This document shows positions 1 to 5,373 of a DNA stretch of 6,135 bases, piece after piece. The stretch comes from Myxococcales bacterium. GTDB taxonomy: Bacteria; Myxococcota; Polyangia; Polyangiales; Polyangiaceae. Position 1 is the first letter of the stretch, and each line of letters starts with the position of its first letter. The position numbers were made by a program, and so were the translations under genes. The DNA lies in assembly GCA_020430865.1 (NCBI GenBank), contig JAGQIY010000748.1:1-6135 (forward strand). The letters are read 5' to 3'. The notes below the pieces were generated by a model. That model searched no databases, was not told where the DNA came from, and worked only from the letters and a program-made list of their open reading frames with translations.

Positions 1-383
1 CCGTCGCCCTCTACAGGGAGCTGGGCGTCGAGCGCCGGGACGTGGAGGGGCGCAAGCGCGCCTTTCTGCGCAACTACGAGCTGTTCGATGCGCCCCACGT
101 GGCCTTCATCGGCATGCACAAGAGCTTCGGCTCCAGCGTCGTGGTCGACGTCGGGATCTACCTCGGACAGCTGATGCTCGCGCTGACGGCACACGGCATC
201 GCCAGCTGTCCGATGGGGAGCCTGCGCAACTACCCCGACGTCGTGCGACGGGAGCTCGATGTGCCGGAAGATATCGGCATCCTGGTCGGCCTCTGCTTCG
301 GCTACGAGGACCCTGACGCCCCGGCGAATCGTACCCGAACGACCCGCGAGGCTCTCGACGCCAACGTCGTCTTCCACGAGTAG
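1..383 (+). CDS. Nitroreductase-family protein, C-terminal part (5' truncated by window edge)
   Basis: The reading frame is open from the left edge, with the first full codon at position 3. It runs 126 codons to a TAG stop at 381-383; the true start lies outside the window. The visible part resembles the C-terminal half of FMN-dependent nitroreductases of the PnbA/NfnB-like type: an N-Y-E-L-F-D-A-P-H stretch, then D-V-G-I-Y-L-G-Q-L-M-L-A-L and G-I-A-S-C-P-M-G (central helix and loop of the fold), then Y-P-D-V-V-R-R-E-L, G-L-C-F-G-Y-E-D-P and a closing N-V-V-F-H-E. Family members are cytoplasmic flavoproteins that reduce nitroaromatics, quinones or related acceptors with NAD(P)H; the physiological substrate cannot be read here. 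The GTG at 42 is only an internal valine codon, because homology continues upstream of it. Family call is fairly sure, substrate unknown. Confidence 0.85.
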   Translation, partial: VALYRELGVERRDVEGRKRAFLRNYELFDAPHVAFIGMHKSFGSSVVVDVGIYLGQLMLALTAHGIASCPMGSLRNYPDVVRRELDVPEDIGILVGLCFGYEDPDAPANRTRTTREALDANVVFHE

Positions 384-408
384 CGTAGGAGTGACTGCCC
401 AGCGCTGC

Positions 409-414
409 TAAGCT
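409..414 (+). promoter_or_regulatory. Candidate -10 element (TAAGCT), leaderless start
   Basis: TAAGCT fits the TAnnnT pattern of a housekeeping sigma -10 box and lies 6 bases before the ATG at 421, so transcription would begin at or next to the start codon. The only purine-rich stretch nearby (AGGAG, 387-391) is about 30 bases upstream, too far to serve this ATG. No clear -35 is seen. The call rests mainly on the same arrangement recurring at 1755 and 5360. Confidence 0.4.
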
Positions 415-420
415 GCGCCC

Positions 421-999
421 ATGTGGATGACACCTCCCGGCCGACCAGCGTCGAGGCGGGCGCGCGCGCTGCGCGCCGCGTTCGTCGTGACCGCCACCTT
501 CAGCGCGGGCTGCAACCACGGAAATGAAGCCAGGGACCCGGACAACACCATCTCGGCCAACCCACCCGAGCCCACGAGCGATCCGACCCAGGTCGCGACC
601 GGAGAACCCGAGCCCGTCGACGCCGCGCCGCCACCAAGCAGCCAGCTGCCCGATCCCCCCCCCGAGATCCACCGGAACCCGCCGGCGCCGGTGACCGGAG
701 CGTCGCACCCGAACGTACTCAACCCGAAGAACGCGGCGAGGCGCGTGATCAAGCGGGCGTACCAGGGTGACGGTTGCTTCGTCGATGGCGATTTCGCGAA
801 GGGCGAGCAGCCTCCGCCCGGAAAGGCACCTCCGCAGGTCAAGGTCGACTGTCCTCCCGAGCTCGCGGACCCGGCCTACGACGCTTGCCGTGGTGGCGTC
901 CTGCAGTCGGACACCAGCGGTCAGTCCTGTGCCTGCTTCCAGACGGGGAACCCACCGCCCCCAGCTCGACGGATCCCATGCCCCGCAAACCCAAAGTAG
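421..999 (+). CDS. Putative Pro-rich, Cys-patterned lipoprotein, unknown function
   Basis: This 192-residue protein has a basic N-terminus (R8-R18), a short hydrophobic segment (about residues 19-30) and a lipobox-like S-A-G-C ending at Cys31, so it is probably exported and lipid-anchored. The -3 residue is Ser rather than the usual Leu, which weakens the call slightly. Residues 48-90 are a Pro/Glu-rich, probably disordered spacer. The C-terminal part (about 95-192) holds six cysteines (119, 144, 156, 170, 172, 187), enough for three disulphides in an oxidising compartment, and ends in a P-P-P-P-A-R-R-I-P-C-P segment. I recognise no enzyme motif. The ATG at 421 is chosen because the signal sequence follows directly; M3 (427) is an alternative. 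Codon use matches its neighbours. The last 22 bases overlap the next gene, so the two may be co-transcribed, though their functions look unrelated. Confidence 0.7.
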   Translation: MWMTPPGRPASRRARALRAAFVVTATFSAGCNHGNEARDPDNTISANPPEPTSDPTQVATGEPEPVDAAPPPSSQLPDPPPEIHRNPPAPVTGASHPNVLNPKNAARRVIKRAYQGDGCFVDGDFAKGEQPPPGKAPPQVKVDCPPELADPAYDACRGGVLQSDTSGQSCACFQTGNPPPPARRIPCPANPK

Positions 1000-1613
1000 A
1001 CGGAGTCGAAACCCAGACCGTGTTTCTGCACGGCAATGACGATGGACGACCATCGCGCACCAGGCAGCGCGAGGACGCGCGCGCCGGTGAGGCGCGAGTG
1101 CGCGATCTGGTGCAGCAGCTGATTGAGCTGGGGGCGCCCAAGCTGCGCCGCCTGGAGCTCCCGGAGGAGCTCGAGGACGGCATCCTGCTGGCAGGAGAGC
1201 TGCCACCGAGCAAGGCCAGGCAGCGTCAGGTCAAGCTACTCGCGCGCCATCTCTCGGAGCTCGATCACGAGGCGATCCGCCGGCGCATCGCCGCCCCCGG
1301 CGGCATCTCGAAACCGCGCGGCAAGGCCAACGAATACGCACGCACCTGGCTGATCCGTTTGCTCCAGGGCGGAGACGCCGAGCTCGATGGCCTGCTCGCG
1401 CAGCACACGTCCCTGGATCGCCAGCAGCTGAGGAACTGGCTCAGGACGGCGCGCCGGGTGGAGCCGGATGGTTCCAGGAAGGCTCCGAGCGCGAAGGCTC
1501 TCAAGTCCCTGGAGCGGGCCCTCGACCAGCTGCGCCCACCAGAGGCGGCCGCGAGCGACCAGGCAGACCAGGAGACAGGACACTCGACGCGCAGCGCAGG
1601 AGACGAGACGTGA
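978..1613 (+). CDS. darP: DarP/YjgA-type ribosome-associated protein (DUF615 family)
   Basis: The 211-residue product matches the E. coli YjgA (DarP) pattern, as recalled from the family. A helical segment R-V-R-D-L-V-Q-Q-L-I-E-L-G (40-52) leads into L-P-E-E-L (61-65), then a basic R-Q-R-Q-V-K-L-L-A-R-H-L (81-92) and E-A-I-R-R-R-I (98-104). The second half has the hallmark D-R-Q-Q-L-R-N-W-L-R-T-A-R-R (147-160), followed by K-A-P-S-A-K-A-L-K-S-L (168-178). In E. coli DarP binds late 50S precursors and helps mature the peptidyl-transferase centre; the same role is inferred here. Length is slightly above the usual 180 or so, through polar tails at both ends. The frame is open back to 774, but upstream residues are Arg-rich and unlike the family, so ATG 978 is preferred. 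It overlaps the preceding lipoprotein gene by 22 bases with no strong ribosome-binding site, suggesting coupled translation. Confidence 0.85.
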   Translation: MPRKPKVDGVETQTVFLHGNDDGRPSRTRQREDARAGEARVRDLVQQLIELGAPKLRRLELPEELEDGILLAGELPPSKARQRQVKLLARHLSELDHEAIRRRIAAPGGISKPRGKANEYARTWLIRLLQGGDAELDGLLAQHTSLDRQQLRNWLRTARRVEPDGSRKAPSAKALKSLERALDQLRPPEAAASDQADQETGHSTRSAGDET

Positions 1614-1754
1614 TCGAGCCCATTCGAGCAGCTCGACGCCGGCGTTTGCGCATCGAAAAGCTCCTCACGACGACCAAAACTTCTCATGCGTTCCCGGGTG
1701 CAAATCAGACCTGAAGCCAGCTCGTCTTTGAGGTCAAATCGAGCGCCGCTCTGT
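1614..1754. other. Intergenic region with small palindromes, no gene
   Basis: No coding signal is seen here. Just after the DarP stop codon there is a small hairpin, TCGAG-CAG-CTCGA (1624-1636), immediately followed by the palindrome ACGCCGGCGT (1636-1645). Neither is followed by a T-run, so a terminator is possible but weak. Nearer the next gene are TTTGA-GG-TCAAA (1727-1738) and GAGCG-C-CGCTC (1741-1751), a pair of short symmetric sites just upstream of the candidate -10 box that could be protein-binding sites. The 1640-1735 stretch is less G+C-rich than the genes around it, as expected for a promoter region. Confidence 0.35.
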
Positions 1755-1760
1755 TAGGCT
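1755..1760 (+). promoter_or_regulatory. Candidate -10 element (TAGGCT), leaderless start
   Basis: TAGGCT lies 8 bases before the ATG at 1769, placing the expected transcription start almost on the start codon. The GGAG at 1765-1768 directly abuts the ATG, too close to act as a Shine-Dalgarno sequence. A TTGAGG at 1728-1733 resembles a -35 box, but its 21-base spacing is too long to be convincing. The palindrome at 1741-1751 lies just upstream of the hexamer. Confidence 0.45.
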
Positions 1761-1768
1761 CGCCGGAG

Positions 1769-2230
1769 ATGAAAGCTCTCCTCTCCAGCGCCGTGCTGCT
1801 GTTCCTGGCGGCGCTAGCCCTCCCCGGTTGTCCAGGTGAGTTGGAAGATCCGGAACGCTTCACCGCCGTGTGCGATCCGCCAAGCACCATCTTCAAGAAG
1901 ACCTGCGCCACATCGTCCTGTCACGACGACAGCAAGCCTGAAGCGGATCTCGATCTGGAGTCGCCAGACGTCGCGCAGCGCCTGATCGACGTCCCGGCGC
2001 ACTGCGCGGAAGCGGACCCCAACGACCCCGAGGCGTGCGTCTGTCCCGATCGGCTGCTCGTCGACTCTCAGAACCCAGACGCCAGCTACCTGCTGGAGAA
2101 GGTGACGCAGGAGGTCCCCGAGTGCGACGACCGCATGCCGCTGCTCACCTCCAACCTCAAGAGCCGCGACGTCGAGTGCTTGCGCACCTGGATCCTCGAG
2201 ATCACCGGCAATGCCCCGGAGGAGATGTGA
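1769..2230 (+). CDS. Lipoprotein with cytochrome-c-like C-x4-C-H motif
   Basis: The 153-residue protein begins with a textbook lipoprotein signal: Lys2, a hydrophobic core (residues 3-18) and the lipobox L-P-G-C with Cys21 as the lipidated residue. The mature part resembles cytochrome-c-like domains recalled from myxobacterial lipoproteins. I-F-K-K-T-C-A-T-S-S-C-H holds C46 and C51-H52 (C-x4-C-H instead of C-x2-C-H), followed by D-L-D-L-E-S-P-D-V-A-Q-R-L (60-72), S-Y-L-L-E-K-V (106-112), D-R-M-P-L (121-125, Met123 a possible distal ligand) and C-L-R-T-W-I (137-142). Six further cysteines (35, 79, 90, 92, 119, 137) could form disulphides. It may bind haem and shuttle electrons in the periplasm, or it may be a domain that has kept the fold but lost haem; the sequence cannot decide. 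Its TGA overlaps the next gene's GTG. Confidence 0.8.
   Translation: MKALLSSAVLLFLAALALPGCPGELEDPERFTAVCDPPSTIFKKTCATSSCHDDSKPEADLDLESPDVAQRLIDVPAHCAEADPNDPEACVCPDRLLVDSQNPDASYLLEKVTQEVPECDDRMPLLTSNLKSRDVECLRTWILEITGNAPEEM
2218..2224 (+). promoter_or_regulatory. Ribosome-binding site inside upstream gene (GGAGGAG)
   Basis: GGAGGAG lies in the last codons of the upstream lipoprotein gene. Counting from its GGAGG core there are 4 bases to the GTG at 2227. It is the best Shine-Dalgarno sequence I noticed at any start in the window and decides the start of the beta-barrel gene. Confidence 0.6.
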
Positions 2231-3567
2231 GAAGCCCCGAGATTCGCTCTGGATTCCTCGCGGCAACGCGCCCTCTGGGGCGTCTGTGGCTGGGACTGTG
2301 CACCGCGTTGTTCGTGTGTCTGTTCGCCGGGTCCAGCTTCGCGAAGACGAGCATCGTGGTCCGTGACTTCGAGGGTCCACGCAAGGCCCAGGCGCGCACC
2401 TGGGTCGTCAGGCTGCTCGACGGGAACGCGGAGTACGACGTCGTCTCCAAGAAGAAGCTCGATGGCGCGAAGTCGAAGATCGATGGCAACTCCCAGAGCT
2501 ACCAGGCGGTCTCACAGGAGCTCGGCGTGGCGGCCATCCTCGAGGGCGTGGTCAGCCACAAGGGCGTGAAGTGGAAGCTCGAGCTGAACGTCGTCGACGG
2601 CGCGACGGGGGACAGTCTCGAGGTGCTCGAGTTCAACGGTAACTTCCCCGCGGGGCTCAAGAAGGCAGTCAACAAGGAGCTACTGGACAAGCTCAGCGGT
2701 CCTGCGAGCAAGGCTCAGGTCGCCAGAGCGGCAGAGCCGGAGGCGAAGCAAGAGCCCGAGGCAGAGGCCGAGCCCAAAGCGGAGGAACCCAAGGCGGCGA
2801 AGGACGAGCCCAAAGCCGAAGAGCCCGCGCAGGAGCCCAGCGGTGATCGTCCCGAGGCGTTCCGGATCAGCCTGCGCGGCGGCGCGATGAACCGCAAATT
2901 CGAGTACACGGACGACCTCAACGGCACGCTTCGCCCCTACGAGCTCGGTGCAGCGCCCTTCGTTCGCCTGGACCTGGAGTGGTACCCCTGGGCCAGCTTC
3001 GCCGACGGTGTGGGCGCGAACGTGGGCTTGGTGGGCGGCTATCAGCAGGCGTTCGGCCTGAGTTCCGAGACGACTGACGGGGGCGAGCTCGACACCTCGA
3101 GCAACGCCTTCGACGTTGGACTGCGCTGGCGCATTCCGCTCGGCGAGCAGGAGCTCGGGGTCAGCGCACGCTACGGACAGCAGACGTTCGAGCTCGATGA
3201 CGGCGACCGAAACTTCATCCCCAGCGTCAAGTATGGCTACGTGCGTCCCGCACTCGACGCGCGCATCGCCATCGGCTCGCTGTTCATCGGCCTGGACGTC
3301 GGATACCGCTTCGTGCTGGACAGCGGCGAGTTCGCCGAAGATCCCTGGTTCCCCGACCAGAGCGTGGGAGCGGTGGATGCTCGGCTGGAGTTCGGGCTCG
3401 CCCTCGGAGGGCTCGATCTACTGCTCGGCGCCCGCGTCGAACGCTATTTCTACACGCTGAACCCCGATCCGGAGAACGTCGGCGTCACGGATGACGGTGA
3501 GGCAGTCGCGGGCGGTGCGCTGGATCAGTACCTGTATGGCTACCTCGGCGTCGGCTACCGCCTCTGA
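2227..3567 (+). CDS. Secreted protein: TolB-like periplasmic domain, charged linker, outer-membrane beta-barrel
   Basis: Read from GTG 2227 the protein has 446 residues. The signal peptide (hydrophobic core about 20-35, S-S-F-A before K40) suits signal peptidase I. Residues 40-157 form a small alpha/beta domain (I-V-V-R-D-F-E-G at 43-50; L-G-V-A-A-I-L-E-G-V-V at 99-109) that recalls TolB-N/CsgG-like periplasmic folds. Residues 158-211 are a Glu/Lys/Ala/Pro linker with a repeated E-P-K-A-E-E-P (182-188, 194-200). From F212 the chain has alternating hydrophobic and polar residues with many aromatic and Gly residues, and ends G-V-G-Y-R-L, typical of an 8-10-strand outer-membrane barrel recognised by the BAM machinery. 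An earlier in-frame start (2035) would delete the signal and overlap the lipoprotein gene, so it is rejected. The GTGA overlap with the upstream gene implies translational coupling. The exact role is unknown; it may link periplasmic partners to the outer membrane. Confidence 0.75.
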   Translation: MRSPEIRSGFLAATRPLGRLWLGLCTALFVCLFAGSSFAKTSIVVRDFEGPRKAQARTWVVRLLDGNAEYDVVSKKKLDGAKSKIDGNSQSYQAVSQELGVAAILEGVVSHKGVKWKLELNVVDGATGDSLEVLEFNGNFPAGLKKAVNKELLDKLSGPASKAQVARAAEPEAKQEPEAEAEPKAEEPKAAKDEPKAEEPAQEPSGDRPEAFRISLRGGAMNRKFEYTDDLNGTLRPYELGAAPFVRLDLEWYPWASFADGVGANVGLVGGYQQAFGLSSETTDGGELDTSSNAFDVGLRWRIPLGEQELGVSARYGQQTFELDDGDRNFIPSVKYGYVRPALDARIAIGSLFIGLDVGYRFVLDSGEFAEDPWFPDQSVGAVDARLEFGLALGGLDLLLGARVERYFYTLNPDPENVGVTDDGEAVAGGALDQYLYGYLGVGYRL

Positions 3568-3570
3568 GGG

Positions 3571-3641
3571 GACGCGAAGCGCTCGGTTCCTCGAGGAAGA
3601 GAATGCCGAGCGGAGGACTGCCACGGCAGCTCCTTCGCGTC
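3571..3641. terminator. Nested inverted repeat (three-way junction), probable bidirectional terminator
   Basis: The element fits between the stops of two convergent genes. The outer arms are GACGCGAAG (3571-3579) and CTTCGCGTC (3633-3641), a perfect 9-base-pair match. Directly inside them is a first hairpin, CGCTCGG (3580-3586) with CCGAGCG (3606-3612), whose loop contains the palindrome TTCCTCGAGGAA (3587-3598). Next to it is a second hairpin, CTGCC-AC-GGCAG (3618-3629), flanked by GAG (3613-3615) and CTC (3630-3632), which can extend the arm. The stems abut almost without gaps, giving a three-way junction on either strand. No T-run follows, so it is not a classical intrinsic terminator. The outer stem overlaps two bases of the aldehyde dehydrogenase stop codon. 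Confidence 0.55.
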
Positions 3642-5148
3642 AGCTCGAGGGTGGCGTGCGGATCACCATGAGCCGGGGCTCCGTCATGTCCTCCATCGAG
3701 TAGCGAATCCCTTCGCGCCCGAAACCGCTGTCCTTGACTCCCCCGTAGGGCATGTGGTCGACCCGCCAAGACGGTACATCACCGATCACCACGCCTCCGA
3801 CCTCGAGCTCGTCCCACGCCTGGTGGGCGCGGTAGAGGTCACGGGTGAAGACGCCCGCCTGCAGCCCGTAGATGCTGTCATTCACCTCGTGCAGGGCGTC
3901 CTCGAAGCGCTGGAATCGGCTGAGCAACGCCACCGGACCGAACGCCTCTTCGGCGTACAGGTCGGTGTCTCGGGGCACCCCTTCGAGGAGACATGCCTCG
4001 AGCATCGCCCCCTCTCGCCCGCCACCGCACAGGAGCTTCGCGCCCCGATCCATCGCGGCTCGGATCCAGCGCTCGAGCCGCTCGGCCTCCTTGACCGAGA
4101 TCATCGGACCGATGAATGTCTCTGGGTCCTGAGGATCGCCGCTCTTCAGCTGCCTGGTGCGCTCGACGAGGCGAGCCACGAGTTCGTCGTAGACCTCCTC
4201 GTGGATGATGATCCGCTGCACGCCAATACAGCTCTGTCCCGACTGGTAGAAGGCGCCGGTGATCAGCCGGTTGGTCACATCCTCCAGGTCCACCCCGCGA
4301 TCGACGATACACGCCGCATTGCCACCCAGCTCCAGCACCACCCGCTTCTTGCCTGCTGCGGCCTTCAGGTCCCAGCCTACCGACTGCGACCCCGTGAACG
4401 AGAGCAGCTTGAAGCGTTCGTCTTCGGTGAACGCAGAAGCAGCGTCCCGGCGACAGGGCAGAACGCTGAACGCTCCCTCCGGCAGATCCGTTTCCGCAAG
4501 GATTTCTGCGATCATCAAGGCCCCAAGAGGGGTCAAGCTCGCGGGCTTCAGCACGAACGGGCAGCCGACTGCCAGCGCGGGGGCAATCTTGTGCGCCGCG
4601 AGGTTCAGTGGGAAGTTGAACGGGCTGATGAAGCTACAGGGACCGATTGGCACCCGCTTCACCATCCCGGTGTAGTCCTTCGCCCGCTCGCTGATCGCCA
4701 GCTCGAGCACCTGACCATCCAGCCGCACCGACTCCTCGGCTGCATAGCGGAAGGTGTCGATCAGCCGGGTGACCTCGCCGCGTGAGTCCTTGATGGGCTT
4801 GCCAGCCTCCAGGCAGAGCGCCAGCGCGAGCTCATCGAATCGCTCCTGGAAGCGCTTCACACAGTGGGCAAGCACGGCTTGCCGCTGATACGCCTTGAGC
4901 TGACGCATGGGCTTGGTCGCTTCGACGCTGCCGGCGATCGCGCGCTCGATGACCGACGCGTCCGCCAGCGCGACGTGAGCGATGGCTTCCCCGCCGTATT
5001 TGTCAGTCACGACCAGGTCTGCGTTGGGCTGCTCAGCCTTTCCGGCAACGTAGAGCGGCCAGCGCTCGCGGGCCAGCAGGCGGTCCTTGACGGCGTTCAG
5101 CGGATTCGAGTCGGTGGCGCTGCTCATCTCACGCACACCAAAGCACAT
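3640..5148 (-). CDS. NAD(P)-dependent aldehyde dehydrogenase (ALDH superfamily, family-21-like)
   Basis: This 502-residue, full-length cytoplasmic enzyme would oxidise an aldehyde to the acid with NAD(P)+. All core motifs are present: S-P-F-N-F-P (175-180, Asn178 of the oxyanion hole), F-V-L-K-P-A-S (198-204, Lys201 at the cofactor site), F-T-G-S (251-254), V-L-E-L-G-G (271-276, general base Glu273), S-G-Q-S-C (303-307, catalytic nucleophile Cys307), E-E-A-F-G-P (400-405) and P-Y-G-G-V-K-D-S-G (467-475). The whole pattern recalls the ALDH family 21-like group, whose natural substrate is not settled. Ser204 stands where Glu often favours NAD+, so NADP+ use is possible. Start: ATG 5148, or seven codons later ATG 5127 (495 residues), which is preceded by GTGAG; neither has a strong ribosome-binding site. 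It is transcribed alone, convergent with the beta-barrel gene and divergent from the TPR gene. Confidence 0.9.
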   Translation of the reverse strand: MCFGVREMSSATDSNPLNAVKDRLLARERWPLYVAGKAEQPNADLVVTDKYGGEAIAHVALADASVIERAIAGSVEATKPMRQLKAYQRQAVLAHCVKRFQERFDELALALCLEAGKPIKDSRGEVTRLIDTFRYAAEESVRLDGQVLELAISERAKDYTGMVKRVPIGPCSFISPFNFPLNLAAHKIAPALAVGCPFVLKPASLTPLGALMIAEILAETDLPEGAFSVLPCRRDAASAFTEDERFKLLSFTGSQSVGWDLKAAAGKKRVVLELGGNAACIVDRGVDLEDVTNRLITGAFYQSGQSCIGVQRIIIHEEVYDELVARLVERTRQLKSGDPQDPETFIGPMISVKEAERLERWIRAAMDRGAKLLCGGGREGAMLEACLLEGVPRDTDLYAEEAFGPVALLSRFQRFEDALHEVNDSIYGLQAGVFTRDLYRAHQAWDELEVGGVVIGDVPSWRVDHMPYGGVKDSGFGREGIRYSMEDMTEPRLMVIRTPPSS

Positions 5149-5187
5149 CCAGTGCCGGGCCGCTCGAAAGCGCCCAAGGCTCCTCGT

Positions 5188-5216
5188 AACCCCTGGTGGG
5201 GGCGCCGGAAACCCCT
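5188..5216. repeat. Direct repeat AACCCCT spaced 22 bases, upstream of ALDH
   Basis: AACCCCT occurs at 5188-5194 and again at 5210-5216, start to start 22 bases, close to two helical turns. On the minus strand these read AGGGGTT, about 40 and 62 bases before the aldehyde dehydrogenase start. Such spacing would suit a dimeric activator, but two short repeats can arise by chance, and no clear -10 or -35 for the ALDH gene is seen nearby. Confidence 0.25.
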
Positions 5217-5340
5217 CTTGGTCAGCCAGAATCGCGCGCGCCTCCTGCCAGCGACCCTGCCGTGAGCCGCGACGCTGGAAGGCGGACGGCGACGCGATTC
5301 GTCACGCCCGGGACGTGGCGGCCGCGCGCCGTGGCTTCAG

Positions 5341-5350
5341 CGCTCGAGCG
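5341..5350. promoter_or_regulatory. Palindrome CGCTCGAGCG in promoter spacer, possible operator
   Basis: This is a perfect 10-base palindrome lying 9 bases upstream of the candidate -10 box TATACT, in the region between the -35 and -10 positions. A repressor there would block the TPR gene. CTCGAG-centred palindromes recur elsewhere in this G+C-rich window (for example at 3590-3595), so chance is a real alternative. Confidence 0.25.
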
Positions 5351-5359
5351 GCTTGGGCG

Positions 5360-5365
5360 TATACT
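5360..5365 (+). promoter_or_regulatory. Candidate -10 element (TATACT), leaderless start
   Basis: TATACT is a near-consensus -10 box (one mismatch to TATAAT) in a very G+C-rich setting, 8 bases before the ATG at 5374. A weak -35-like TTCAGC lies at 5336-5341 with an 18-base spacer. The 8 intervening bases (CGAGGGTC) hold only a GAGGG too close to the ATG for normal ribosome binding, so the message is probably leaderless. Confidence 0.55.
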
Positions 5366-5373
5366 CGAGGGTC

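Noticed and set aside
387..391. AGGAG as ribosome-binding site for the lipoprotein at 421
   Set aside because: It is about 30 bases from the ATG, and the GTG just after it runs into a stop codon after six codons.
774..977. N-terminal extension of the DarP-type gene
   Set aside because: The residues are Arg-rich out-of-frame readings of the lipoprotein gene and do not resemble the DUF615 family.
106..1206. 366-codon open frame on the minus strand
   Set aside because: It lies antisense to three recognisable genes, is extremely Arg/Gly-rich, has no family motif, and is explained by the strong G+C bias.
1636..1645. ACGCCGGCGT palindrome as a terminator stem
   Set aside because: It has no loop, is followed by only TTT, and short G+C palindromes are expected by chance in such DNA.
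2035..2226. N-terminal extension of the beta-barrel gene
   Set aside because: It overlaps the lipoprotein coding region, is Arg-rich and would make the signal peptide internal.
3754..4785. 343-codon open frame on the plus strand
   Set aside because: It lies wholly antisense to the aldehyde dehydrogenase, whose motifs are complete; no plausible start signal or domain is seen.
5161..5172. CGCT-CGAA-AGCG mini-hairpin upstream of ALDH
   Set aside because: A four-base-pair stem is too weak and too common in this composition to claim a regulatory role.
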